IMG/VR virus record: IMGVR_UViG_3300028840_003477 | Coordinates: 1 to 45,275 of that record | From: a virus | Length of the DNA: 45,275 nucleotides | Direction: 5' to 3' (one strand) | Part shown: in pieces, positions 13,733 through 20,316 of the stretch | How the letters are laid out: each line of letters opens with the position of its first letter | Numbering within the stretch: position 1 is the first letter of the stretch | Notes under the pieces: model-generated | Seen by the model: only the letters and a program-made list of their open reading frames with translations | Database searches by the model: none | What the model was told of the DNA's origin: nothing | Made by a program: the position numbers and the translations under genes

Positions 13733-14976
13733 GCGAAAGGGAACCAACTGTTGTCTTCGGTTTCTCGGAAACGGGAGATTTCAATATCAGCATTTCCGAT
13801 TCGGACGTTGACGAAAGCGTCCTTGCGGAACTGGCCGTTTGGATAGGGGAGCAAATCAAGTGCGACATCGTCGATCACGATTTGAAAGGGAAGGTGCGTT
13901 ATCTGATCGACGTGATGATGCGCTCTCAAGTTGAATCCGGCGCGTTGGTCTACAACCGTTTGACGAAGAAGTGGGTGCGCCCCGAATCACTCCCGGCACT
14001 CCCTTCCCTCCCATCGCTTCCTGGTATTCCCGAACTTCCCGCCATCGATGCGCCCGCAATCATAGCACCTCCAGGCTCGCCCATTTTCGAGCCTCCAGTT
14101 CACGGTCCGCCTCCTCACGAAGCGGGGACATTCGCCGGGATCAAAGTCATCTCTTCTCCTCACGTGAAGGAGGGAGAAATTTTGATGATATCTCCCAAGG
14201 GAGTAGAGACGATTGCGACGGGAATCGAGACGACCGGGAAGGCGATGGCCGAGGTTAGCAAAATGAAAGCGAAGGACCGCACACTACCACGGCCGGGAGT
14301 CTACATCGAAGAGGTCGCAACGCCGGGCATTGAGGCACTTCCGCCCGAAGCCACGATGACGTTCGAACGCGGCAAGAGCAAGGTGGAAGATTATGAGGCT
14401 CTCAAGGAGATAGTTGGGCGCAAAGGCGTCGTGATCGAACCGCCGCACCTTGCGTCAACGACCGATGTCGAACGATTGAAAGAATTTGCGACGCGGTTAG
14501 GCATCCCAGAAGAGGAAGTTCTCAAGGCAATGGACGAGTTCGGCTACACGCACGCCGGTCGCATCGATGAAGAAGAGGACGATGAGTGGGATTTGGAGTG
14601 CGGGGAGTTCGACGATTTGCCCGTGGAAGAAGCGGACGAAGAACCCGTGGAAGAGACGCCCGAAGATGAGGCGATGGTCGTCGCATTTTTGAAGGACTCC
14701 GACACGGGCGTTACAGTCGCTTTCAAGGACTTCAAATTCACGCAGGAGAGTAGTACAACGACGCCGCAAAAAGAATTCCAATTGAAGCTTGAAGTTTCCG
14801 ACGCAGAGATGGAACGTTTGAGGTTCTCTTTCAAGGTCGGAAACTGCTTCCGTTTCGCAACGTCCGATGATCGCATTTCGGCGCCGTTGATCGTCGCCTC
14901 CGTGAACTTCGATTACCGCAACGCATTGAGGCAGAATACGATCACTCTTGAGGGCGTCATCGGGGAGGGTACGTGA
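13729..14976 (+). CDS. Proline-rich multidomain hypothetical protein, 415 aa
   Basis: ATGA-coupled to the sigma-like gene. Residues 1-85 look like a small alpha/beta domain (PTVVFGFSETGDFNISISDS). A Pro/Leu/Ala repeat follows (LPALPSLPSLPGIPELPAID, residues about 92-130). A middle segment (HVKEGEILMISPKGVETIAT) has a beta-rich look reminiscent of major-capsid or sheath fragments, then a helical EEVLKAMDEFG, a very acidic stretch (DEEEDDEWDLECGEFDDLPV), and a C-terminal strand-rich domain (residues 320-415). No enzymatic motif. The architecture suggests an adaptor. The function is unknown. Confidence 0.7.
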   Translation: MSEREPTVVFGFSETGDFNISISDSDVDESVLAELAVWIGEQIKCDIVDHDLKGKVRYLIDVMMRSQVESGALVYNRLTKKWVRPESLPALPSLPSLPGIPELPAIDAPAIIAPPGSPIFEPPVHGPPPHEAGTFAGIKVISSPHVKEGEILMISPKGVETIATGIETTGKAMAEVSKMKAKDRTLPRPGVYIEEVATPGIEALPPEATMTFERGKSKVEDYEALKEIVGRKGVVIEPPHLASTTDVERLKEFATRLGIPEEEVLKAMDEFGYTHAGRIDEEEDDEWDLECGEFDDLPVEEADEEPVEETPEDEAMVVAFLKDSDTGVTVAFKDFKFTQESSTTTPQKEFQLKLEVSDAEMERLRFSFKVGNCFRFATSDDRISAPLIVASVNFDYRNALRQNTITLEGVIGEGT

Positions 14977-15197
14977 TGGCGTTCGCCGTGAGCGAAGAGT
15001 GGGTTGCGAAGCGCATTCGATTGAACTCGGAAGTGGTCGATGACGCCGCACGTTTGAGGATCAAATCCGGAGACGTGGAGACAGTAGCCGAATGGGTGGA
15101 ACGCCTCTTCGACGATGGGCCCTACATGGCCGCCTCCATCATGGAAATTAACTACGAAACCCTGCGAGAAAAGGTCGAAGGTCCGCAGGAAAAGTAG
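14976..15197 (+). CDS. Hypothetical protein, 73 aa
   Basis: The ATG at 14976 overlaps the preceding TGA (TGATG), with GGGAGGG upstream; a GTG at 14973 is an alternative. The chain is helical (SEEWVAKRIRLNSEVVDDAA, VAEWVERLFDDGPYMAASIM). It resembles short helical accessory proteins but matches no family I know. It is the last gene before a sharp change in base composition at 15198. Confidence 0.65.
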   Translation: MAFAVSEEWVAKRIRLNSEVVDDAARLRIKSGDVETVAEWVERLFDDGPYMAASIMEINYETLREKVEGPQEK

Positions 15198-15321
15198 CGA
15201 ATTTCCCATTTTTTTCAAAAAAAAATTCACGCAAAAAAGTAAGGATTCTAGGCACTTGAAAAAAAGTTTCAATTAGTTTGATAAATTCCCTTCCCTTTTA
15301 AATTGAAAAGCCCTATATTTA
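15198..15321 (+). promoter_or_regulatory. A+T-rich intergenic promoter region
   Basis: The most A+T-rich stretch of the window, with long A and T runs. It contains a perfect inverted repeat TTGAAA-AAAAG-TTTCAA (about 15256-15272), and a sigma-70-like pair TTGAAA with TGATAA 17 bp on. A second candidate (TATATTTAAT) lies nearer the gene. It lacks the CATCGA box found elsewhere, so the following genes may be under ordinary host control. Confidence 0.5.
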
Positions 15322-15372
15322 ATGTATGGAGAGGAACTCAAAAAAAACGGTTACGAAAAAAAGGAGTCCAAA

Positions 15373-15795
15373 ATGACAAAGGCGAAAAAAGACTACGCGA
15401 AAATGGGTGATGTAACTTTCTCGATTCGTTTCGAGGATTCTTACGACGTCCGGGGAGTCGAGGAGGGGCACCTGCGCACGAACGGGCGGACGGAATCGAC
15501 TTCGCTCGTTATCGGAAGCGGCGCCCCGGTCGTTATCCGCGTCCGGGGGATTAGCTATCTCGCCGCCTCCGTCGCCGCCTCGATCACGTGCGACGTCGCT
15601 TCTTCTTTCGCCGTTCCCGGCGCCGTTAAATTCGGTCCGGGCGGACGGCGTATCTATACCCCGATTACCGAGGGGCTAATAGACGAGCTTCTCAAGGTGA
15701 ACGGCTATTACGGGGAAGGCGACCGGAACGCCCGCGAAGCGCGAATCTCTTTCGAGCGTACCCGGTTTATCGAGGCGCTTTTAGAACTACTCTAG
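15373..15795 (+). CDS. Moron-like hypothetical protein, 140 aa
   Basis: ATG 15373 with SD AAGGAG seven bases before; the frame reaches back to 15322 but the upstream part lacks an SD. The protein is basic at the start, then strand-rich (DVTFSIRFEDSYDVRG, STSLVIGSGAPVVIRVRG), with an alanine-rich helix (SYLAASVAASITCDVASSFA) and a C-terminal helix ending EALLELL. Codon use (for example GCC, CTC and ATT preferences) differs from the surrounding phage genes, and an A+T-rich promoter region precedes it. These are signs of recent acquisition. The function is unknown. Confidence 0.65.
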   Translation: MTKAKKDYAKMGDVTFSIRFEDSYDVRGVEEGHLRTNGRTESTSLVIGSGAPVVIRVRGISYLAASVAASITCDVASSFAVPGAVKFGPGGRRIYTPITEGLIDELLKVNGYYGEGDRNAREARISFERTRFIEALLELL

Positions 15796-15808
15796 GCGAG
15801 GCGAAAAA

Positions 15809-15934
15809 ATGGCGGTTTTCAAGAGGGTAGTTTTAGCGGTTCTAGTCGCCGGAATTCTAGCGACCGGAAACGCATCGACTCGCACCCGGCGAAACCGGGA
15901 CGAAAACGCGGCGCCGGTGGCCGTGGAAGGGTAG
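15809..15934 (+). CDS. Small exported/membrane protein, 41 aa
   Basis: ATG 15809, stop 15932-15934, 13 bp behind the previous gene and sharing its composition. The N-terminus looks like a signal peptide: MAVFKR, then the hydrophobic VVLAVLVAGILATG, then NAS as a possible cleavage site. The remainder is Arg-rich and then acidic. No lipobox cysteine. It is likely co-transcribed with the 15373 gene as a two-gene cargo. The SD is weak (GGCGAAAAA), so expression is uncertain. Confidence 0.5.
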   Translation: MAVFKRVVLAVLVAGILATGNASTRTRRNRDENAAPVAVEG

Positions 15935-15940
15935 GAAAAA

Positions 15941-16123
15941 ATGGGGTCCCAAAAAGTGTGGATGACGGAAGAGTACCGGGAGCTGTTCCGTGAATACGAA
16001 GCGGCGGTGGAAGACTACCTCCACCAGCTCGAACACGGCGGCATAGGCGACATCGAAAGGGCCGCAGAACGCCGGGACGAAATCGGCGCAAAAATCGACG
16101 CGATGGAAAGGGGAGCAAAATGA
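15941..16123 (+). CDS. Hypothetical helical protein, 60 aa
   Basis: Starts 7 bp after the previous stop with a weak SD (TAGGAAAAA). Almost entirely helical: EEYRELFREYEAAVEDYLHQ, then IERAAERRDEIGAKIDAMER, a helical hairpin as in small dimeric regulators or toxin-antitoxin-like proteins; no partner is evident. Its stop overlaps the next start (ATGATG). No family recognised. Confidence 0.65.
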   Translation: MGSQKVWMTEEYRELFREYEAAVEDYLHQLEHGGIGDIERAAERRDEIGAKIDAMERGAK

Positions 16124-16440
16124 TGGTTTACAACGACACGGCGACGGACGCGATTTGCGCTGCGAAGACGAGCGCCGGATGGGACGATGGAGACGTGTGC
16201 GCGGCGATTCCGGATGGGTGCGTCGGGAACTGTTGGATGGTTCTCAATTTCGCGCGCAGCGAGGCCATCGTGCTCTGGCTCGACGGGACGCAAGACGAGA
16301 ACGGCTGGGTGAACTTCGAAGAGGCGGCGAACGCCGAATGGGACGAAGGCGAGTGGGTAGAGACCTGCCGCAACTTTCTCCTTTCGGGCGGGGAGATTCC
16401 CCAGGGCGCAAACTTCCCCCGGAAAGCCCTGTTGGGCTAG
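16120..16440 (+). CDS. Hypothetical protein, 106 aa
   Basis: Coupled start (a second ATG follows immediately at 16123). Acidic and Trp/Cys-rich: DAICAAKTSAGWDDGDVCAA, CVGNCWMVLNFARSEAIVLW, then helices with NAEWDEGEWVETCRNFLLSG. The five cysteines could bridge or bind metal, but the spacing matches no ribbon I know. The stop TAG overlaps AGGAGG, the SD of the next gene. Confidence 0.65.
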   Translation: MMVYNDTATDAICAAKTSAGWDDGDVCAAIPDGCVGNCWMVLNFARSEAIVLWLDGTQDENGWVNFEEAANAEWDEGEWVETCRNFLLSGGEIPQGANFPRKALLG

Positions 16441-16451
16441 GAGGCGCGAAG

Positions 16452-16832
16452 ATGGAATTGGGCGATTGTTACGCGGCCGCTGGAAAGCTCTTCATGGACT
16501 CAGGTCTTGGACTCCCTGAGTCCCCTCTCCCCGAAGAGTTGGGTGAGGTCGTTCTGGTACACGGACGGCCCACCCTCCAGCGCCCGCCTTTTTGTAAGTA
16601 CGGCCACGCCTGGTTAGAGATAGGCGACGTGATCTGCTATGACGCGGAACGCAAGTTGGCCGTCCCCAAGGCGCTATTCTACGCCGTGGGGAATATCGAC
16701 CCGGATGAATGCTACTATTACGACATGGAGACGTTCCGCAAGATGGTCTCCGAATACGGGCACTGGGGGCCGTGGGAAGGTCCGGAAGCGTGCCCGCCCG
16801 TCGATACATTCGAAGACGACGACGACGAGTGA
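16452..16832 (+). CDS. Papain-like-fold candidate (DCY...GHAW), 126 aa
   Basis: ATG 16452 with SD AGGAGG. The order of motifs is DCYAAAGKLF (Cys about residue 6), VLVHGRPT, then YGHAWLEIGDVICYD (His about residue 52, Asp about 60), LFYAVGNI, YYYDMETF and GHWGPWE. Proteins with this DCY-LVHG-GHAW-lPkalYyaxG-HxGPW outline recur, from memory, in phages and bacteria as hypothetical proteins. The Cys-His-Asp order fits a papain-like catalytic triad, but this is inference. The C-terminus is acidic (FEDDDDE). It ends its operon; a new promoter follows. Confidence 0.65.
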   Translation: MELGDCYAAAGKLFMDSGLGLPESPLPEELGEVVLVHGRPTLQRPPFCKYGHAWLEIGDVICYDAERKLAVPKALFYAVGNIDPDECYYYDMETFRKMVSEYGHWGPWEGPEACPPVDTFEDDDDE

Positions 16833-16852
16833 GGAGAGCACCACTCCCTCGT

Positions 16853-16881
16853 CATCGGGGCGGATAGGGAAGAGGTAGACT
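16853..16881 (+). promoter_or_regulatory. Promoter, CATCGG-N17-TAGACT class
   Basis: CATCGG at 16853-16858, 17-bp spacer ending GAGG, TAGACT at 16876-16881. It precedes the 16907 gene; the leader carries GGGAAGGAG as at 5781 and 8430. Confidence 0.6.
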
Positions 16882-16906
16882 AAAGAGGCGCGGGAAGGAG
16901 AAGACG

Positions 16907-17167
16907 ATGACGACGTTCGACGATTTCGCAAGACTGGTAGGGAAGCGATACGGGAACCCCAACGCCGTGTTCGCGTCCGGGAAGCTCACGGGGCAACAGA
17001 AGGTCCGGGTCATCACGTATGACGCGGAAGAAGAGGGAACGTTCATCGATGCGGTGGCGACCGGGAAGCGGGACCGGCGCGGCCACCATATCGTCCTCGC
17101 TACGGACGGAAGCGGGCGCAAGTACCGGCTTGCCGTGCGGGGAAGGAACGTGCTAGTCAAATGGTAA
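16907..17167 (+). CDS. Hypothetical protein, 86 aa
   Basis: SD GGAAGGAG. A short helix (DDFARLVGKRYG) is followed by strands (KVRVITYDAEEEGTFIDAVA, HHIVLATDGSGRKYRLAVRG, NVLVKW) that look like a small SH3-like beta-barrel, basic overall, and could bind nucleic acid. It overlaps the next gene by seven bases. No family recognised. Confidence 0.7.
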   Translation: MTTFDDFARLVGKRYGNPNAVFASGKLTGQQKVRVITYDAEEEGTFIDAVATGKRDRRGHHIVLATDGSGRKYRLAVRGRNVLVKW

Positions 17168-17580
17168 GGCGCAAAGCGAATCGGCGCCGCATCTCGCTTG
17201 GGCGCAATATCATTTGGACGACCGAACCCGCCGATTGGGTCATCGGCATTGAGAAGGACGGCGTGTGGTCGTTCCTTTGCCGCGCCTCCATCATCCAATT
17301 CGACCGGACGCGCCCGCAGGAATTCTCCATCGAACGGATGACCCGAGATCAAGCGCGTGAGCGCATCGATTTCATCCGGACCTGGGGAGACGGAATCCTC
17401 CAGGAGATGCGGCCGGTTCTCTTCTCCGAATTCCGACGTTCCATCGGTCCGGGCGCCCGGTTCCGGGAAATCACCTCTATAGAGGACGCCATCCAAGCCG
17501 ATAAGGTCGAAACGGACCGGATTCGGCAGGAGAAGCGCCAAGAGGCCATGCGTAGTTTGTTTTCAAGGCGTCCAAGGTAG
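17161..17580 (+). CDS. Basic hypothetical protein, 139 aa
   Basis: ATG 17161 inside the end of the previous gene. Very basic N-terminus (MVRRKANRRRISLGRN), then a strand-rich part (IIWTTEPADWVIGIEKDG) and a long helical C-terminal half ending MRSLFSRRPR. A nucleic-acid-binding role is plausible from charge alone. No known motif. It closes the 16907 operon and is followed by 220 bp of intergenic DNA. Confidence 0.65.
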   Translation: MVRRKANRRRISLGRNIIWTTEPADWVIGIEKDGVWSFLCRASIIQFDRTRPQEFSIERMTRDQARERIDFIRTWGDGILQEMRPVLFSEFRRSIGPGARFREITSIEDAIQADKVETDRIRQEKRQEAMRSLFSRRPR

Positions 17581-17608
17581 TTCTCCCCACAGACTTTTCA
17601 ACTGAGAT

Positions 17609-17623
17609 GTAAGGCATGCCTAC
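17609..17623. promoter_or_regulatory. Operator-like palindrome
   Basis: GTAAGGCATGCCTAC is an inverted repeat centred on GGCATGCC with one mismatched position on each side. It lies about 30 bp after a stop codon and 30 bp before a weak promoter-like pair (CAGCGT at 17644-17649, TATAGA at 17667-17672, 17 bp apart). Confidence 0.35.
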
Positions 17624-17702
17624 AGCAATCCGCGCTTTTTCGTCAGCGTTCGCAGCGGTTCTTCGGTATAGAGTAGCAGGAGGCGCCGTGCGAAAAAGCC
17701 TA

Positions 17703-17743
17703 TAGAACTAGGAGAAAATGATACAGTTTCTTTACTCCTAAAA
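17703..17743 (+). repeat. Dispersed element copy 3 (AACTAGGAGAAA hairpin)
   Basis: AGAACTAGGAGAAA, 21 bases, TAAAA. AGGAG pairs with CTCCT. AGGAG with an ATG at 17718 opens a seven-codon frame (MIQFLYS) that ends at 17741. A further five-codon frame with SD AGGAGG and GTG lies just upstream (17688-17705). Both sit in the leader of the 17801 gene. Confidence 0.65.
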
Positions 17744-17800
17744 TGAAAGCCTTAAAATATAGGTATCGGCTTGCTGGGTTCGAAACGTAGGAGGTGAGCT

Positions 17801-18022
17801 ATGATGGCCCGAGAAGAGACGCGAAAAACGGACGCCGTTTGGCTGCGACGAGCGTCCCCAGGTCGGCAACGGTATCGGTTCGTGTTCGACCTCGAAAGCC
17901 GTGACACTTTCGGGGACTCCTTCGAATGCGAAGCGCAAGATCAACGTTCGGCGTTCGACATCCTCAATTCCATCTTCCCCGGCGCGGATCATTACGTCAA
18001 AACCGTCGAAGTGGTCCACTAA
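17801..18022 (+). CDS. Hypothetical protein, 73 aa
   Basis: ATG 17801 with SD AGGAGG six bases before; a second ATG follows directly. A basic N-terminus leads to strands (RYRFVFDLESRDTFGDSFEC) and a helix with a final strand (SAFDILNSIF, HYVKTVEVVH): a small beta-beta-alpha-beta protein. Single gene between two intergenic regions. The leader contains the third dispersed element and two micro-frames, so it may be under translational control. No family recognised. Confidence 0.65.
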   Translation: MMAREETRKTDAVWLRRASPGRQRYRFVFDLESRDTFGDSFECEAQDQRSAFDILNSIFPGADHYVKTVEVVH

Positions 18023-18029
18023 TCTTTTT

Positions 18030-18059
18030 CATCGCTCCTATGCGGAAGTGCGGTAGAGT
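18030..18059 (+). promoter_or_regulatory. Promoter, CATCGC-N18-TAGAGT class
   Basis: CATCGC at 18030-18035 (preceded by TTTT), 18-bp spacer ending GCGG, TAGAGT at 18054-18059. The only member of the set with an 18-bp spacer. It precedes the 18082 gene. Confidence 0.5.
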
Positions 18060-18081
18060 TCTCCAAGCAGAAAGGACCGCT

Positions 18082-18411
18082 ATGGAGATCACAAACGTAC
18101 GCAAGGGAGAACGAACGCACTTGCCGCTTCATTTCATCGGGAAAGGCGGTGGGTACTCCAACCCGGAAGTCCCCGAAGATGGATTGCGGCTTACCCTCGA
18201 TGATCACGAGTGGATGACCGGTGGAATTTACCTTCGGGAGTCGGAGTTGGAAGCGGCCGGTTACGCTCGCGCAAAGCCTCTCACGCGCAAAGCGAAAGAG
18301 CTTGCGAAGGCGCTCAACAAAGACGAGCTACAATGGCTAGCAGAGAAGATGGGCTTGCCGATCAACGGAACGAAACTTCAGTTGGCGGCGCGCATCCTCA
18401 ACGGTTCTTGA
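18082..18411 (+). CDS. Hypothetical protein with SAP-like C-terminus, 109 aa
   Basis: ATG 18082 with AAAGGA as SD. The first 65 residues (LPLHFIGKGGGYSNPEVPED, then LTLDDHEWMTGGIYLRESEL) look beta-rich, as in small virion-associated proteins. Residues 72-109 (LAKALNKDELQWLAEKMGLP, KLQLAARIL) match a SAP/HeH-like helical pair, usually DNA- or protein-binding. A similar fold closes the 31467 gene next to the capsid gene, hinting at a structural role. Single-gene unit directly before the terminase block. Confidence 0.65.
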   Translation: MEITNVRKGERTHLPLHFIGKGGGYSNPEVPEDGLRLTLDDHEWMTGGIYLRESELEAAGYARAKPLTRKAKELAKALNKDELQWLAEKMGLPINGTKLQLAARILNGS

Positions 18412-18439
18412 AACGCCGTTTCGCCATCGCCGTGGAAAT

Positions 18440-18450
18440 TAGGGTATAAT
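18440..18450 (+). promoter_or_regulatory. Possible promoter -10 before the small-terminase candidate
   Basis: TAGGGTATAAT ends in a perfect TATAAT (18445-18450). CATCGC occurs at 18425 but only 14 bp away, so it does not fit the 17-bp class. The start would lie near 18457, about 24 bp before the ATG at 18481. Confidence 0.35.
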
Positions 18451-18480
18451 CGAATTCGCAACGCGCAACGGAGCGACGTG

Positions 18481-19152
18481 ATGAGACTCACGAAGGACCA
18501 ACTCAGGGAAGCGATAGAAACCATCTACGCGGCCCTGTGCGACGACAAGCCGGATAAGGAAATCATGGCGGAGATGGGGCTCACCGCCGAAGACTTCCAC
18601 GACCTAAAAAAGAAGATGTTCGATCACAAGGCGGACGCCATCCGGAAGAAGCCGAACGAACATGTGTACGTCGAATACCTAATCAACCAAACGGGGAACA
18701 TCCAGGCGCTCACCGATATGATCGCAGAGTTCAAAAGCTCGAAGCAGTACAACGCGATGGTGGGCGCCGTCAAAGCGCGGGCGGAAATCTACGACAAGCT
18801 AGTTGCGAAGGGCCAAGAGTTCGGTTTGATAGATAAGAAACCGGAGCGCAAAGAGATTGTGGCCGGCGTCTTAGTGGCGAACCTAACCAACAAGCAATTG
18901 AAGACGGAGATAACGCGCGCACTCGATAGTCTCAACGGTCTTCAAAAGCGTTTCGGTGAAGGCGACCTCCTTGCCCTCCCACCGCCCGAAAGCGTCCATC
19001 GCGGACCGGCGCTGGAAAAGGACGAAGGAGAAGCGGCGCCGATACTCGTGAAGCCGACGCACAAGAAATCGAAGGTGACGAAGTCGAAAGTGCGAAAAGG
19101 TCGAAGGCGAAAAGCCCCACCGCCTCCCCTCATAGACTTCGAAGCCAACTGA
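18481..19152 (+). CDS. Putative terminase small subunit, 223 aa
   Basis: ATG 18481 (GTG 18478 is an alternative; GGAG is seven bases from the ATG). The N-terminus has a helix-turn-helix-like segment (ETIYAALCDDKPDKEIMAEM, GLTAEDFHDL). A middle helical region (NAMVGAVKARAEIYDKLVAK) recalls the ring-forming domain of small terminases. The C-terminus is Lys/Pro-rich. Its position, 3 kb before the large terminase and with lysis-type genes in between, is compatible with a packaging-site recognition subunit. Identification rests on layout and position, not on a family match. Confidence 0.5.
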   Translation: MRLTKDQLREAIETIYAALCDDKPDKEIMAEMGLTAEDFHDLKKKMFDHKADAIRKKPNEHVYVEYLINQTGNIQALTDMIAEFKSSKQYNAMVGAVKARAEIYDKLVAKGQEFGLIDKKPERKEIVAGVLVANLTNKQLKTEITRALDSLNGLQKRFGEGDLLALPPPESVHRGPALEKDEGEAAPILVKPTHKKSKVTKSKVRKGRRRKAPPPPLIDFEAN

Positions 19153-19160
19153 GAGGCAAT

Positions 19161-19337
19161 TTGGTAGTACCGAACCCACGCCGGTCGTTTTGGAGTTATC
19201 TGCTCAATGAGTTCCTTGAGGCACTCGTCTTCGTCTTCATTTTTTTGATTGCGGCGAGTATGCTCGGCGCGATACTCGGATTTTGCGATTTACCCCCAAC
19301 ATTCGAAGGAGGGAGCGATGCAGGGGTTAGCAACTGA
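19161..19337 (+). CDS. Small membrane protein (TTG start), 58 aa
   Basis: TTG at 19161 with GAGAGG as SD, 8 bp behind the putative small terminase. Residues 19-40 form a hydrophobic helix (ALVFVFIFLIAASMLGAILG). The short end (FCDLPPTFEGGSDAGVSN) overlaps the first 20 bases of the caspase-like gene and contains that gene's SD. A basic N-terminus (PNPRRSFW) suggests N-in topology. One span in front of a lysis-type cluster could be a holin-like or accessory protein, but nothing proves this. Confidence 0.5.
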   Translation: MVVPNPRRSFWSYLLNEFLEALVFVFIFLIAASMLGAILGFCDLPPTFEGGSDAGVSN

Positions 19338-20073
19338 CAAAAACATTTTGGTATGCCATTCGGATACGAACGCGCACGGCAAGCACGATGCGACCGGCGC
19401 GTTCATCCCAGAGGCGGAAGCATTCGCAGAGCTTCACGAAATTCCCGAAGAGAACGTTGTGGGAATGAAGCTCGTGAGAACGGCGAAGTGGAGACGACGC
19501 GAGCAGACGCTGGACGCCATCGCAACGGCGGGCAAGGACCGACTTCTGGACGCCATCGCGCTATTCGGCCATGGGTGGCCGCAGGGCATCCAATTCGGTT
19601 TCAATCGCGAGCATATCCCGGCGCTGGTAGACCGCATGGCCCAGTACTGCCGACCGGACGTGAAGGTCACTTTATTCGCTTGCCTTGCGGCAGAGAACGA
19701 CGTGAGGGACCGGAACATCACCGGGTTAGGACCGGCGACTGACGGAGGTTTCGCGGACCTTCTGCGAGACGAGATGGTGCGACGCGGACTCGACCGGGGT
19801 TGGGTAGACGGGCACAAGACGGCGGGGCATACCTCGTGGAATCCGTTTCTCGTTCGGTTCCTCTGTATCGACGTCGATGACCCGGAAGTTGGCGCAGAAG
19901 GTGGCGCATGGCTCGTTGCGCCTCGTTCGGAGACGTGGAAGCATTGGTGCGCGAAACTCAAGGACCAAAAAAGCGGTATGCGCTACCGATTCCCCTTCAT
20001 GCAAGAGCTAATGGTGAAGGCGGAATTGATGGGCTTGCCTTGGGCGCCGATGTCGCCTCCGATACCTCTTTGA
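19318..20073 (+). CDS. Caspase-like (clan CD) cysteine peptidase candidate, 251 aa
   Basis: ATG 19318 with an excellent SD (AAGGAGGGAG). Two motifs in the clan CD order are visible: LFGHGWPQG (His 85) after a hydrophobic strand, and VTLFACLAAEN (Cys 122) after another. This is the HG...AC dyad of caspases, gingipains, C80 and CHAT-type peptidases. A third conserved-looking segment is WVDGHKTAGHTSWNP (residues 162-176). It lies between a membrane protein and an endolysin candidate. It might process virion or host proteins, or act in lysis; substrate and activity are inference. No signal peptide, so it is cytoplasmic. Confidence 0.65.
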   Translation: MQGLATDKNILVCHSDTNAHGKHDATGAFIPEAEAFAELHEIPEENVVGMKLVRTAKWRRREQTLDAIATAGKDRLLDAIALFGHGWPQGIQFGFNREHIPALVDRMAQYCRPDVKVTLFACLAAENDVRDRNITGLGPATDGGFADLLRDEMVRRGLDRGWVDGHKTAGHTSWNPFLVRFLCIDVDDPEVGAEGGAWLVAPRSETWKHWCAKLKDQKSGMRYRFPFMQELMVKAELMGLPWAPMSPPIPL

Positions 20074-20076
20074 GAG

Positions 20077-20316
20077 ATGGATGACGACGTCCAATTGACT
20101 CTCGATCATCTGAAGTTAGCGATGAGAGAGATAGCAAAGGTGAAAGGGATTACGCCGGAACGCGCCGTGTATGAGCATCTCTGCGAAGCTAGCACGGCAA
20201 CGACGGTAGATGACGAAGGTCGAGTGGTACCGGACTTAGTGACGCGCGCAACTGCGAGTCGCTTGATGGACGAGTTCGGTTTCACTTCGAATTTATCCGA
20301 AGGAGGGAGCAAATGA
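20077..20316 (+). CDS. Hypothetical protein, 79 aa
   Basis: Starts 3 bp after the caspase-like gene. Helical N-terminal half (LDHLKLAMREIAKVKGITPE) followed by a beta-turn region (TVDDEGRVVPDLVTRATASR). The end NLSEGGSK codes for GAAGGAGGGAGC, the SD of the endolysin candidate, whose ATG overlaps this stop (ATGA). It may be a small regulator of the lysis genes. No family recognised. Confidence 0.65.
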   Translation: MDDDVQLTLDHLKLAMREIAKVKGITPERAVYEHLCEASTATTVDDEGRVVPDLVTRATASRLMDEFGFTSNLSEGGSK

